This document shows positions 52,291 through 62,150 of a stretch of 64,000 nt of DNA, piece after piece. The position numbers and the translations under genes are program-made. The stretch spans positions 1 to 64,000 of the forward strand of contig CBINFS010000009.1 in NCBI GenBank assembly GCA_966250015.1, given 5' to 3'. Below the pieces are notes generated by a model. It was given only the letters and a program-made list of their open reading frames with translations. It was not told the DNA's origin and did no database searches. Position 1 is the stretch's first letter; each line of letters begins with the position of its first letter. The DNA is from CBINFS01 sp966250015 (GTDB taxonomy: Bacteria > Bacteroidota > Rhodothermia > Rhodothermales > DASSAV01).

Positions 52291-53451
52291 ATGCGCCTTA
52301 CTAATCGAACGGACGGGTTCTCCGAGCAGAATGGCTACGAGAAGGGTGCATCTTCGAACCTGTCGTTTTCAAAGCTGGCCTGGTCGAGTCTCCTCAGCCT
52401 CGTCGTTCTGATCGTCATAGGTTACTACACCTTCGATCTGGATCAATTCAGCCAGTTCATTGCCCAGCTTAATCCCTGGATTCTAACCGCTGCCATTGGG
52501 ACCGTCGTTCTACGAGTCCTTTTTGGCGGCTGGCGTCTCCGGTACGTTTCCAACGGCAGACTCAACTTCTCGTCGAGCATTCGCGGCCAGCTCGCGTGGG
52601 ATTTCTTCTCAAACGTAACCCCGTCTGCCATTGGCGGTGGACCGTTTGCAGCCTTTTACATCGCTGGCGATCGTCGCATTCCGGTGGGCGAAGCGACGAT
52701 CATCATGCTGTTCTCAATGCTCCTGGATCAGCTCTGGTTTGCCGTACTGATTCCAGCCCTTTTGGTCGCATCCCTGTTTATCCCCGTATTCCCAGAGGCG
52801 CTCGGTTCGGTTGGGATGGCCGCATTCGTCCTGCTCTTTCTCGGTATGCTGACCTGGGTAGTGGGGTTCGGCTACGCGATACTATTTCGCCCGGAGCTTT
52901 TTCACAAATTTGCCGACCTGATTTTTCGCATGCGGTGGCTACGACGGTTCCGCCATCGAGTAGGGCGGGAAATGGGCCAGCTGCAATACCGGGCGAAAAT
53001 ACTGAGGCAGCAACCTCCGCGCTTTTTCCTGTACGGCTTCCTATTGACGGCCGGCGTGTGGCTGAGCCGCTTTTTGCTGCCCGTACTGATCATCTGGAGC
53101 GTCTACCCGGAGGTCGATCAGGTTCTCGCGTTTTTCCGAACGCTCATGATGACGGTCGGCTCGATGGTGCTTCCAACGCCCGGGGGGTCGGGAGGTATCG
53201 AAGGCCTGTACGTGCTATTCCTCGGACCACCTTTGATTCCCAAGGCAATCACCGCCCCTACCTTGCTTACGTGGCGTCTACTCGGCTATTACCTGTTCCT
53301 CGCGCTCGGCGTCTACCTTTCCATGCATCAGGTTCAAAAGCAGATCCGCCGCAAGCGCACGGACGCACGCCTGGCAAAGCAACTCGTTACGGAGACGAGC
53401 CCCGCACTGGACGGTGAAGAAATAAAAGAAGTGCTCCAGGAGCGCCTGTAA
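52291..53451 (+). CDS. Flippase-like / lysylphosphatidylglycerol-synthase-type membrane protein (UPF0104)
   Basis: A 386-residue membrane protein with about eight spans and family marks WILTAAIGTVVLRVLFGGWR, VTPSAIGGGPFAAFYI and LPTPGGSGGIEGLYV. The domain corresponds to the lipid-flippase half of MprF without the synthase half. Bacterial stand-alone members probably move lipids or lipid-linked precursors. It is convergent with the NhaC gene (6-base gap). Confidence 0.85.
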   Translation: MRLTNRTDGFSEQNGYEKGASSNLSFSKLAWSSLLSLVVLIVIGYYTFDLDQFSQFIAQLNPWILTAAIGTVVLRVLFGGWRLRYVSNGRLNFSSSIRGQLAWDFFSNVTPSAIGGGPFAAFYIAGDRRIPVGEATIIMLFSMLLDQLWFAVLIPALLVASLFIPVFPEALGSVGMAAFVLLFLGMLTWVVGFGYAILFRPELFHKFADLIFRMRWLRRFRHRVGREMGQLQYRAKILRQQPPRFFLYGFLLTAGVWLSRFLLPVLIIWSVYPEVDQVLAFFRTLMMTVGSMVLPTPGGSGGIEGLYVLFLGPPLIPKAITAPTLLTWRLLGYYLFLALGVYLSMHQVQKQIRRKRTDARLAKQLVTETSPALDGEEIKEVLQERL

Positions 53452-53457
53452 GGGCTC

Positions 53458-55407
53458 TCACGCGCTTTCGCGAACCGGGCTCGGCTCAATCTGTGCAGGT
53501 TCCTCAATACGTTCCCCGAAAAACCGGAGTGCAGCGAACAAAACGGCGGCTCCGATCAACATGGACGCCCACCAGGGGAATCCGAATCCTGTCGGGATCG
53601 ACCCTACCAAAACGGCGACTACCCCCACGAGAAACGCATAGGGCAGCTGCGTGCGCACGTGGTCGATGTGGTCACATCCGGACGCCATCGAGGACAGGAT
53701 CGTCGTGTCCGAAATGGGTGAACAATGATCTCCCCATACGGAGCCGGCCAGCACGGCCGAAACAGTCGAGTAGATGATGTGGTGATAGTCGGCCGGGTTG
53801 TGAGGACCGTCTGCGTTTAACGTAGCCCAGGCCAACGGGATGACGAGCGGCATGAGGATTCCCATCGTCCCCCAGCTCGAACCGGTGGCAAACGAAGTCG
53901 CCGCAGCGATGAGAAACACGAGCGCCGGAACGATGCCCGGATGGAGCGACTCGCTGAGAATCGAGATCAGGTAGTCTGCCGTGTGTAGCACCTCGGTAAT
54001 CGACGAAAGAGCCCACGCCATCAAGAGGATGATCATGGCAAACAGCATCGACTTCAGGCCGCTGTACCATGCCTCGACGGTTTCGTCGATGGTAAGGATA
54101 CCCTGGCTGACGGACATCACGCCCGCCGTCAGCACACTCAACAGCGACGCCCACATCAGGGCTTTGTAGGAATCAGAGCTTCCGATAATCTCCCGTAGCG
54201 TTTTCCCTTCCCCAGTCACGTACAACCCGGTTAGAACGGTAACGACCATTACCAGGACGGGCAGTACGGCGTTGATCACCCGTTGCGGTTTGCCGGCTTT
54301 TACTTCGAGCTCTTTTCCTTCCGACAGTGCTTCGTCGACTTTGGCGTCCGGCCGCATCACCTGCCCCGTCGTACGCGTGCGGAGCTCTGCCTGAGCCATC
54401 GGGCCGAAGTCCCGCTTACTGAAGGCCACGGTAAACACGAAAAAAAGCGACAGGATTGGATAGAAGCTGTACGGAATGGAGTTCAGAAAGATGAAGTAAG
54501 CGGATTCGTTGAAATCCGGAATCTGAGCAACGGCGGAACCCACCAGCCCGACTTCGTACCCGATCCACGTCGTTACGAGCGCGAGGGCTGCAACCGGCGC
54601 GGCGGTCGAATCGACGATGTAGGCCAGCTTTTCTCTCGAAACACGAAGCCGGTCGGTGATGGGACGCATGGTATTGCCGACGACCAGAGAGTTCGCGTAA
54701 TCGTCAAAAAAGATCGCAAGACCAAGCAAACCCGCGGCTACCTGTCCTTTGACGGCGTTATTCGCCCAGTTTACGATGTAGTTGACGACGCCCCGCGTCC
54801 CACCGTTTTTCGAGATGATGCCAACCATCCCTCCGATCATCAGCGAGAATATGAGAATGGCGGCGTGGTCCTGGTCAGCAAGCGAATTGAGGACGTACAC
54901 CTGAAGTGTATCCAGAAGGCCGTCCCACAGACCAAAAAGGGTCAATCCTGAAGCGATCCATGCTCCAATCCAAATCCCGAGGAAAAGCGCCGGAATCACA
55001 CGTTTGAATATGAGCGCGATCACGATAGCAAGGACCGGGGGCAAAATCGACATCCAGCCCGGAATGGACCTAGTGGCGCTCCGGGCAACCGGTTGATCGC
55101 CCTGCCTGAGCTCCACCTCCACCCGACCCATCTTTGAGGCCACGGCTTCGCGGACCACGAGTGTACCCTCCTCCTCTCCAGCAACCGGCGCTACGACCTG
55201 TTCGCCCACGATAACGGAATAGGCGGAAGCCGCCAGCGTATCACTTTGCTGCCCTTCGAAACGGATCGTCACCTCGAAGGGCTTACCACTCAGCACGATG
55301 TCCGGCACCTCGATTTCCGGCTGCTGGCCATAAGCGGGCACAGAACTCAAACAGAGTGCAACAAAAAGGAGAACCCTATACCACATGACGTTCAATATCA
55401 CCCGCAT
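53458..55407 (-). CDS. NhaC-type Na+/H+ antiporter with N-terminal extracytoplasmic domain
   Basis: A 649-residue transporter. The first 25 residues are a signal-like segment, residues about 28-115 form a hydrophilic beta-rich domain (EIEVPDIVLSGKPFEVTIRF onward), and the membrane part follows from about 118. NhaC-family marks include FFDDYANSLVVGNTMRP, TSFATGSSWGTMGI and GDHCSPISDTTILSS. The extra domain is not part of ordinary NhaC. It exchanges sodium for protons; the domain may sense ions or bind a partner. Confidence 0.9.
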   Translation of the reverse strand: MRVILNVMWYRVLLFVALCLSSVPAYGQQPEIEVPDIVLSGKPFEVTIRFEGQQSDTLAASAYSVIVGEQVVAPVAGEEEGTLVVREAVASKMGRVEVELRQGDQPVARSATRSIPGWMSILPPVLAIVIALIFKRVIPALFLGIWIGAWIASGLTLFGLWDGLLDTLQVYVLNSLADQDHAAILIFSLMIGGMVGIISKNGGTRGVVNYIVNWANNAVKGQVAAGLLGLAIFFDDYANSLVVGNTMRPITDRLRVSREKLAYIVDSTAAPVAALALVTTWIGYEVGLVGSAVAQIPDFNESAYFIFLNSIPYSFYPILSLFFVFTVAFSKRDFGPMAQAELRTRTTGQVMRPDAKVDEALSEGKELEVKAGKPQRVINAVLPVLVMVVTVLTGLYVTGEGKTLREIIGSSDSYKALMWASLLSVLTAGVMSVSQGILTIDETVEAWYSGLKSMLFAMIILLMAWALSSITEVLHTADYLISILSESLHPGIVPALVFLIAAATSFATGSSWGTMGILMPLVIPLAWATLNADGPHNPADYHHIIYSTVSAVLAGSVWGDHCSPISDTTILSSMASGCDHIDHVRTQLPYAFLVGVVAVLVGSIPTGFGFPWWASMLIGAAVLFAALRFFGERIEEPAQIEPSPVRESA

Positions 55408-55440
55408 TTTTGAATAACAAACCGGACGCCAGCAGCCAAA

Positions 55441-56079
55441 TCACCACGGCAACCCACCCGTACCGAAGATCCGGTCTCCCGCATCTCCGAGACCGGGACG
55501 AATAAATGCATTTTCATCGAGCTCCCGATCGATTGTCGCCGTAAAGATGGGTACGTCTGGATGTGCAGTCTGAAGCGCGTTCAGGCCGGCCGGGGCTGCA
55601 ACGAGGCAGACGAAGGTAAAGTGTTTTGCTCCGCTCGCCTTCAACCTGCTGATGGCACTCACGGCGCTCCCGCCAGTAGCCAGCATGGGATCGACCACGA
55701 ACACGCGCGCCGACTCGATCCCGTCGGGAATATTGCTGTAATAATCGATGGGGCGGCGTGTAACCTCGTCGCGATACATCCCGAGATGACCGATGCGCGC
55801 TTCCGGCACGAAACGAACGAATCCATCAAGCATGCCAAGACCTGCCCGCAGTATCGGAACGACAATGACGTTCTCGGCAAGTACGTGCCCTACGGTCGTT
55901 TCGAGCGGGGTATCGATGGATTTTTCGACCAGCCTCAAATCCCGCATGGCTTCGTAGGCCAGTATGGCGGCTGCATCCGACACGATCTTGCGGAATACCC
56001 CGTACGGTGTCTCTCGTTTACGCAGAATCGTGAGGTCTCGCTTCAGCAGCGGATGATCGATGACGTTGACTTGCTGCAT
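55441..56079 (-). CDS. upp: Uracil phosphoribosyltransferase
   Basis: A 212-residue enzyme of pyrimidine salvage that makes UMP from uracil and PRPP. The PRPP-binding motif is VFVVDPMLATGGSA, and the uracil-binding end is FIRPGLGDAGDRIFGT. Length and order are standard. Downstream of the AGCS gene and upstream of the antiporter gene on the same strand with a 33-base gap. Confidence 0.97.
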   Translation of the reverse strand: MQQVNVIDHPLLKRDLTILRKRETPYGVFRKIVSDAAAILAYEAMRDLRLVEKSIDTPLETTVGHVLAENVIVVPILRAGLGMLDGFVRFVPEARIGHLGMYRDEVTRRPIDYYSNIPDGIESARVFVVDPMLATGGSAVSAISRLKASGAKHFTFVCLVAAPAGLNALQTAHPDVPIFTATIDRELDENAFIRPGLGDAGDRIFGTGGLPW

Positions 56080-56151
56080 TAATCTTTAAAACTCATCAGA
56101 TTAAAATCGTCAGGCGGACCGGCTTGGATACTGCTGACCTCTAGCTAAACT

Positions 56152-57882
56152 TCACTTCTGTAGCTTTTTATGGCGCTCGTGGACGATACGCTGGTGAACC
56201 TCGTAATTCGAAATCCACGGTCTGCGTTCGAAATAGCTGTCGGTCAGCTTCTTGACCAGGCCGGAGAGCAGGATCAGGGAAAGTACGTTCGGAATGGTCA
56301 CCAGTGAAAGTGCGGTGTCGCCGAGATCCCAGACCGTCGTGATGGCGAGCGTGGCGCCCACGAAGTGCATGATGACGAAAACCAGCTTGTACGGAAGGAT
56401 TCCTTTAACACCGAAAAGGTAGTTGGCACACCGATCGCCGTAGTAGCTCCACGATATCGACGTGGAGATGGCAAACAGGGCTACGCTGATCAGCACTATG
56501 TACCGGCCCAGCCAGCTCAAGCCCAGTGGGGCAAGTCCTCTTTCGAAACCAAGCGTGGACAGGGGCGCACTGTTTCGAACGGCGTCGCCGTACAGTACCG
56601 GATACTCGTTCCCTCCATCGTCCACCGCACGCGCCCGCCCCGGAAAGATTGTGCCGTTGAAGGGTACCGTCTGCGCCTGATCGACATAGAAACGGGAGAC
56701 CGGAACGTCATAAAATGCCAGATAGACAGGTTCAGGAGCGTTCGGTTGCTGGTGGAAACCGTCTTCTATTACTATCTCCTGCGGGGCGGCCGCCGGCACG
56801 TACGAGCCATCTTGAGTTTGCGTCACGTAGCTGATGTTGGTGTCGCGCAACCCGATGGTCGTGGGGACGGCGGCGGTCCACGCCCCGGTAGTGACGATCA
56901 CGAGACCGGTCATCGAGCAGATGATGATCGTATCGATGAACGGTTCGAGCAGCGCAACCACACCCTCCGAAACCGGTTCGTCGGTTTTTGCCGCGGAGTG
57001 TGCAATCGGAGCCGACCCCTGTCCGGCTTCATTGGAAAACAGGCCCCGCTGGACGCCGTAGTTCATCGTAAAAAGGAAGAGCCCGACACCCGTCCCGGCC
57101 ACACCTGCCGACGGTGCAAACGCCTCACGAAAGATCAGGCCGAGTGCGGGCAAAATCCCGTCCAGATTCAGAGAAAGGATCACCAACGCACCCAGAACAT
57201 AAAATCCAGCCATCAAGGGAGAAAGTACGCCGGTCACCGCACCGATACGCCTGATGCCGCCGACAATGACGACCCCCACCAGGGTAGCTGAAATCAGGCC
57301 GGTGATCCACTGGTCGACGCCAAAGTTGGCTGAAATCTGGGTCGCAATCGTATTTGCCTGAATTGCATTCCCCGTCATGAACGAGGTAATCATGAGCATA
57401 AAGGCAAAGAACACGGCGACGGGCTTCCACCGGGGTCCCAGCCCCTTTTCGATGTAGTACATCGGCCCACCCGAGACCGACCCTTCCCAGGCACGTACAC
57501 CGTCCGTCTCCGTCCTCTCGCGGAAATGCTGAGCGAGCGTGACCTCACTGTACTTTGTCGCCATCCCGAGGAGCGCCGATACCCACATCCAGAACAAAGC
57601 CCCGGGACCTCCCCAGTGTATGGCTATGGCAACACCCGCAATGTTTCCTACCCCAACCGTTGCCGAGAGCGCCGTAGAAAGGGCCTGGAAGTGCGAAACG
57701 TCACCCGGTTCGTCAGGATCGTCATATTTCCCAGAGGTGACGGCCAGGCCATGCCCCATTTTTCGGAACTGAATGAAGCGCAGGCGGAGCGTCAGGAAGA
57801 GACCCGTCCCGATCAAACATATCACGAGGATAGGCGCGAGGAACGAATTGATCTCTCCAACAACGTAGCTGAATAGTTCCAT
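56152..57882 (-). CDS. Alanine/glycine:cation symporter (AGCS) with large extracytoplasmic insert
   Basis: A 576-residue sodium-coupled amino acid carrier. AGCS marks are FQALSTALSATVGVGNIAGVA, GALFWMWVSALLGMATKY and FSNEAGQGSAPIAHSAA. Between the late membrane spans (about residues 348-455) is a roughly 110-residue hydrophilic insert (starting TGAWTAAVPTTIGLRD) not found in AlsT. The start at 57882 (MELFSYVVGEINSFLAPIL) matches the family; the upstream frame is not conserved. Confidence 0.92.
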   Translation of the reverse strand: MELFSYVVGEINSFLAPILVICLIGTGLFLTLRLRFIQFRKMGHGLAVTSGKYDDPDEPGDVSHFQALSTALSATVGVGNIAGVAIAIHWGGPGALFWMWVSALLGMATKYSEVTLAQHFRERTETDGVRAWEGSVSGGPMYYIEKGLGPRWKPVAVFFAFMLMITSFMTGNAIQANTIATQISANFGVDQWITGLISATLVGVVIVGGIRRIGAVTGVLSPLMAGFYVLGALVILSLNLDGILPALGLIFREAFAPSAGVAGTGVGLFLFTMNYGVQRGLFSNEAGQGSAPIAHSAAKTDEPVSEGVVALLEPFIDTIIICSMTGLVIVTTGAWTAAVPTTIGLRDTNISYVTQTQDGSYVPAAAPQEIVIEDGFHQQPNAPEPVYLAFYDVPVSRFYVDQAQTVPFNGTIFPGRARAVDDGGNEYPVLYGDAVRNSAPLSTLGFERGLAPLGLSWLGRYIVLISVALFAISTSISWSYYGDRCANYLFGVKGILPYKLVFVIMHFVGATLAITTVWDLGDTALSLVTIPNVLSLILLSGLVKKLTDSYFERRPWISNYEVHQRIVHERHKKLQK

Positions 57883-58030
57883 GAAATGAGGCAGAGATGG
57901 CTTAAAAAAATAAGGGAAGCTTCCCAACCTCCCCAATAATTGCGGCGATCGGATTGAATGGAGCAAAATATAACGCCCAACCTGCGCCGCCGCAATTTAA
58001 TTGGAGGCTTCATCCTCAGCCTCTTTTCCC

Positions 58031-58732
58031 TCAGCTGCCTTCCTTCAAGAGTGTTTCAGGATCAACCTCCACGAGCTGACCATTGAGGAAGGCCAGCGTT
58101 CGGGCCGGAAAGGTGCGGACGATGCGATAGTCGTGCGTGGCCATGAGAAGGGTCATGCCCTGTCTGTGCAGCCCGAGTAACAGCTTCATGATCTCGTCAG
58201 CCACACGGGGATCGAGATTTCCCGTGGGTTCATCGGCAAGCAGGATCCAGGGCTCATTCACCATCGCCCGCGCGATCACCACACGCTGTTGCTCACCGCC
58301 CGAAAGCTCGTGCGGATAGCGGCGTTGCTTGTGCGTCAGGCCAACCCACGCAAGAGCCTGCGCGACCCTGCTCTTGACCACGAGCCCGCGCTTACCCGTC
58401 ACGTACAGGGCAAAGGCGACGTTTTCATACACGTTGCGGTCGGGAAGCAACTGGAAATCCTGAAATACGACGCCAATGGAACGGCGGAGAAAGGGGATGT
58501 CGTCGGGCCGGATGTGATCACTACGGAAATTGCCCACCTGAGCCACACCCTGATCCGGGAGGATGTCCATGTAAAGCAGGCGCAGTAACGTGGTTTTTCC
58601 GCTTCCCGTCGGTCCTATGAGATAGACCATCTCCCCTCTGTTGATCTCGAGTGACAGGTTCTCCAGAACCTTACGTGTCGAGCCGTCGGGCAGAGTAAAC
58701 GACGCGGTAACGTTGTTTAGCGCAATTTTCAT
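58031..58732 (-). CDS. ftsE: Cell-division ABC-type ATPase FtsE
   Basis: A 233-residue ATPase with Walker A GPTGSGKTT, the FtsE-type GVVFQDFQLLPDRNVYENVAF, the signature LSGGEQQR and Walker B LLADEPTGNLD. With FtsX it activates murein hydrolases during division. FtsX is not adjacent here. Four bases after the methyltransferase, so last gene of the nrnA operon. Confidence 0.95.
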   Translation of the reverse strand: MKIALNNVTASFTLPDGSTRKVLENLSLEINRGEMVYLIGPTGSGKTTLLRLLYMDILPDQGVAQVGNFRSDHIRPDDIPFLRRSIGVVFQDFQLLPDRNVYENVAFALYVTGKRGLVVKSRVAQALAWVGLTHKQRRYPHELSGGEQQRVVIARAMVNEPWILLADEPTGNLDPRVADEIMKLLLGLHRQGMTLLMATHDYRIVRTFPARTLAFLNGQLVEVDPETLLKEGS

Positions 58733-58736
58733 CCGG

Positions 58737-59504
58737 TTACGCCGGTTTTCTTACAACCCAGTGTATTCGTTCGGACTGTTGATCGGCTGGTGTCGTCGTA
58801 AAGTCGCCATACGCTGCCAGTATTTCAAAACCCACCTGCTCAAGAAGGACTCTTATCTCGTACATGTCGTACGCCCTTTGCACGTGCTCCTCAAAAAATG
58901 AGTCTCCTCCGGCTACTATCTCGAAGGTCGTTCTGTGTAAACGGGTCGACGCATTGTACCGGCTCCTTCGAACGTAGCTGAAATTGTCCGCTATGCCCTG
59001 ATCTTCGAACAGTGCTTCATTATTTAACGAGTTGGCAGGGGTGCTCTGATCGAAAATGAAAACCCCGCCGGGATTGATTGCACGCCAGGTTCGAATAAAA
59101 AGTGTGCGGATCTGATCCGGGTCGAGAAGATAGTTCAACCCGTCATACAGCAAGAGTACGACGTCGTATCGCGTCGAGACGTCAAAGGACAAAAAGTCGG
59201 CTTCTGCAAAGGTCACCGGCAGATTCCGGGCGTCAGCCTTTTCTCGTGCGATCCGAATCATGTCGGCGGACCGATCGGTGGCCAGATATTCGTACCGTCC
59301 GCGTGGTTGCAGCTCGAGCGCAAACGAGCCGGTCCCGCATCCGAGCTCCAGCACGGACTTCGCGTCGGGGTGGAATTGCCGAATCAACGCAAACACGTAA
59401 CCCGCCCAGAGGTCATATTCCACGTGAGCCATGACCCGGTCGTAGCCCCTTGCCAGTGCGGAATAGGGTGGCACTGGTTTTTGTTGGGCGGGTGATGCGT
59501 GCAT
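58737..59504 (-). CDS. Class I SAM-dependent methyltransferase
   Basis: A 255-residue protein. The SAM motif is VLELGCGTGSFAL, followed by the acidic YLATDRS and the post-motif NPGGVFIFDQS. N-terminal YSALARGYDRVM is common in cytosolic small-molecule methyltransferases. It lies between pdxA and ftsE, four bases before the latter. Substrate unknown. Confidence 0.9.
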   Translation of the reverse strand: MHASPAQQKPVPPYSALARGYDRVMAHVEYDLWAGYVFALIRQFHPDAKSVLELGCGTGSFALELQPRGRYEYLATDRSADMIRIAREKADARNLPVTFAEADFLSFDVSTRYDVVLLLYDGLNYLLDPDQIRTLFIRTWRAINPGGVFIFDQSTPANSLNNEALFEDQGIADNFSYVRRSRYNASTRLHRTTFEIVAGGDSFFEEHVQRAYDMYEIRVLLEQVGFEILAAYGDFTTTPADQQSERIHWVVRKPA

Positions 59505-59540
59505 ACCGTAAAAGATTATTTCTTAAAGTGAGTCCGAGAA

Positions 59541-60602
59541 TCACCCGTTCGTTCGGCCACGAGCGAGACGGTTTCGCGATATGTCGATAGCCGTATAGAT
59601 GGCGCTTCTCATGCTTCCGGGAGAGGCTTTCCCCTGGCCAGCTATGTCGTAGGCCGTTCCATGATCCGGCGAGGTGCGGACGATAGGCAGGCCGGCCGTA
59701 AAATTGACTCCGCTTTCGAAGGCAAGTGTTTTGAACGGTACGAGTCCCTGATCGTGGTACATGGCTAGTACGGCGTCATAATTCCGATAGCCGCCAATCG
59801 CGAAGAAACCGTCGGCGGCAAAGGGTCCAAAAGCCAGATATCCTTCGTCGCAAGCCTGGCGAATCGAAGGAATGATCGTGTCCTCCTCTTCTCGTCCCAG
59901 AACCCCTCCGTCACCGGCGTGCGGATTGAGCCCGAGCACGGCGATGCGAGGCCGAACGATTTGAAAATCATTCTGCAAACTTGCCGTAAGGATTCGGATC
60001 TTGCGAAGGATCTCCTCTCGAGTCACGGCGCGCGGCACGTCCCAGATGGCCATGTGGACCGTCACGAGCCCGATTCGCATCTCTCCGGCAACCATCATCA
60101 TCATGTACTCGGTGGTCGACGTCCGCCTAGCGATAAACTCCGTGTGGCCGGGATCGGTATATCCGGCGAGTGAGATGGCTTCCTTGGAAATCGGGGCTGT
60201 GACCATGGCGTCGAGCCGACCGTCGAGGGACAGGTCCGTTGCCACCTCCACCGCCTTCATCGCCAGCGCACCGCCTTCAGCTGTGATCTTGCCGAAATCG
60301 ACTCGGGGTGATTCACCGGGAATGACGTCCAGGACGGTAACGATACCTTCCGGCAACCTTTCGGGGACCTCCTCTACAACTTTCATCCGGAGATCGCGGA
60401 TGTTGAGCCTCTCCGCATGCTGACGGAGAACACCGCTCGATCCGATCACCACCGGTTCCATGAACTTGATCAGTCGGCTGTCGAGGAGGCATTTAATCAC
60501 AACCTCGGGTCCGATACCGTTGGGATCTCCCAACGTAATCCCTATTCGGGGTCGCACCCGGCGATCGGTACCCGAAGATTCTTCTTTTGTATCATCAGCC
60601 AT
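59541..60602 (-). CDS. pdxA: 4-hydroxythreonine-4-phosphate dehydrogenase
   Basis: A 353-residue PdxA enzyme of vitamin B6 synthesis. It begins with IGITLGDPNGIGPEVV; zinc ligands lie in DPGHTEFIA and the downstream LNPHAGDGG and MYHDQGLVPFK. It converts 4-phosphohydroxythreonine to an unstable aminoketone. In the nrnA operon after pepA with a 53-base gap. Confidence 0.96.
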   Translation of the reverse strand: MADDTKEESSGTDRRVRPRIGITLGDPNGIGPEVVIKCLLDSRLIKFMEPVVIGSSGVLRQHAERLNIRDLRMKVVEEVPERLPEGIVTVLDVIPGESPRVDFGKITAEGGALAMKAVEVATDLSLDGRLDAMVTAPISKEAISLAGYTDPGHTEFIARRTSTTEYMMMMVAGEMRIGLVTVHMAIWDVPRAVTREEILRKIRILTASLQNDFQIVRPRIAVLGLNPHAGDGGVLGREEEDTIIPSIRQACDEGYLAFGPFAADGFFAIGGYRNYDAVLAMYHDQGLVPFKTLAFESGVNFTAGLPIVRTSPDHGTAYDIAGQGKASPGSMRSAIYTAIDISRNRLARGRTNG

Positions 60603-60655
60603 TTTATCGAAATCAAACGATTGTATTTACTGGAGCGAAAAACTGGAAAACAGCT

Positions 60656-62149
60656 TCAAGCCTGCTGCGCCTCTTTCACGAAGTCGAGCAGAAAGTCAGC
60701 CAGCAGGCGTACGCCGAACCCCGTCCCACCACTGGGGCGGTAGGAATCGGCACGTTCGAGGAACGCCGGCCCGGCGATGTCGATGTGAATCCACGGATAG
60801 GAAACGAAGTGCTCCAGAAACTTTGCACCGGTGATCGCGCCTGCCTCACGGCCACCGACGTTCTTCAAATCCGCCACATCACTTTCCAGCGCTTTTGCAT
60901 AGTCGTCGTACATGGGCATGGGATGAACCCGATCGCCGCTGCGATGCCCCGCCCGTTCCAGCTTTTCGAGACGTTCCGTAGCGCCCGGCAGGTTGTTGGT
61001 CATAATGGGGGCGGCCACGGTTCCGAGCGCAACGACCGCCGCCCCCGTCAGCGTCGCCAGGTCAATGGCGAGCAGAGGCTCAAAGCGCCGGGCAAACGAG
61101 AGGGCGTCCGCCAAAACGAGCCTGCCCTCGGCATCCGTGTTGAGTACCTCGACGGTTTTCCCCGAGTGCATGCGAATTACGTCGCCCGGCACGAACGCAT
61201 TTTCGCCCGGACGATTGTCGGTGATCGGGATGAGCCCGACGAGGGATACGGGCAGGTTCAGCCTTGCCGCACACTGAAAAGCTCCGATCACGGCGGCGGC
61301 GCCTGCCATGTCAGCCTTCATCTGATCCATGGAGCCTTTGGTCGGCTTCAGCGACAGTCCTCCAGTGTCGAATACGATCCCTTTCCCCACGAGCACAATC
61401 GGACGATCGTTAATGGCGTCCGGGGGATTCCATCGTAATATGGCAAATGCCGGGTCTTCGGTGCTCCCTCTGTTGACCGCGAGAAGGCCACGCAAACCCT
61501 CCGCCTCGATCATTTCTCGCCCCCAAATTTCCACCTCGTAATTCCACTTCCGGCCTTCTTGTAGGATCGCCTCTCCAAACAACCCCGGGGTCTTCTCATC
61601 CGGAGAGAGGTTCACCAGGTCACGCGCCGTGTAAACGGCCTCGGAAATCACACGCCCCTGCTCCGCGCCGTCTACCCCGCTCCCATCCGTGAGAAGAACG
61701 AGGTGTTCGACGCCGAATGGCCTTGCCTCCTCGCCGGTCCTGTACCGTGTAAACCGGTAGCCGGCGAGCATGAACCCCTCGACGACAGCCTGACAGGCAT
61801 CGTCGACGTCCAGATCGACCACCGGGACGCGAACCGCTACGGAGCGGACTTTCAACCGCGAGGCAACGTCGGCGCCGGTAGCCGCAACACGCCGCAGCTC
61901 CTCGCGGACGTCACTACCGGTAGGGTTCCATCCCAGCAGCGCCACCCTGCGAACCCCAGACACTTCCGGATAGAAGACTACCCACTCACCGGGCTTCCCG
62001 GTGAAGTCCACCGACGCAAGTCGAAAAGCACTGCCAAATAACGCCTCGAAGTTTTTATCGTATTCGCCAGACTCGGTACGTGCCGAAGGCGCCAGAAGTA
62101 GATCACATTCGAGATCATCCAGCGAATAACTACCGACTGATACGGTCAT
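60656..62149 (-). CDS. pepA: Leucyl aminopeptidase (M17)
   Basis: A 497-residue cytosolic aminopeptidase. The M17 signature is VLNTDAEGRLVLADAL, preceded by LVGKGIVFDTGGLSLKP and KADMAGAA with the metal ligands. The N-terminal domain is poorly conserved as usual. The ATG comes one base after the nrnA stop codon, so the genes are translated together. Confidence 0.96.
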   Translation of the reverse strand: MTVSVGSYSLDDLECDLLLAPSARTESGEYDKNFEALFGSAFRLASVDFTGKPGEWVVFYPEVSGVRRVALLGWNPTGSDVREELRRVAATGADVASRLKVRSVAVRVPVVDLDVDDACQAVVEGFMLAGYRFTRYRTGEEARPFGVEHLVLLTDGSGVDGAEQGRVISEAVYTARDLVNLSPDEKTPGLFGEAILQEGRKWNYEVEIWGREMIEAEGLRGLLAVNRGSTEDPAFAILRWNPPDAINDRPIVLVGKGIVFDTGGLSLKPTKGSMDQMKADMAGAAAVIGAFQCAARLNLPVSLVGLIPITDNRPGENAFVPGDVIRMHSGKTVEVLNTDAEGRLVLADALSFARRFEPLLAIDLATLTGAAVVALGTVAAPIMTNNLPGATERLEKLERAGHRSGDRVHPMPMYDDYAKALESDVADLKNVGGREAGAITGAKFLEHFVSYPWIHIDIAGPAFLERADSYRPSGGTGFGVRLLADFLLDFVKEAQQA

Positions 62150-62150
62150 T

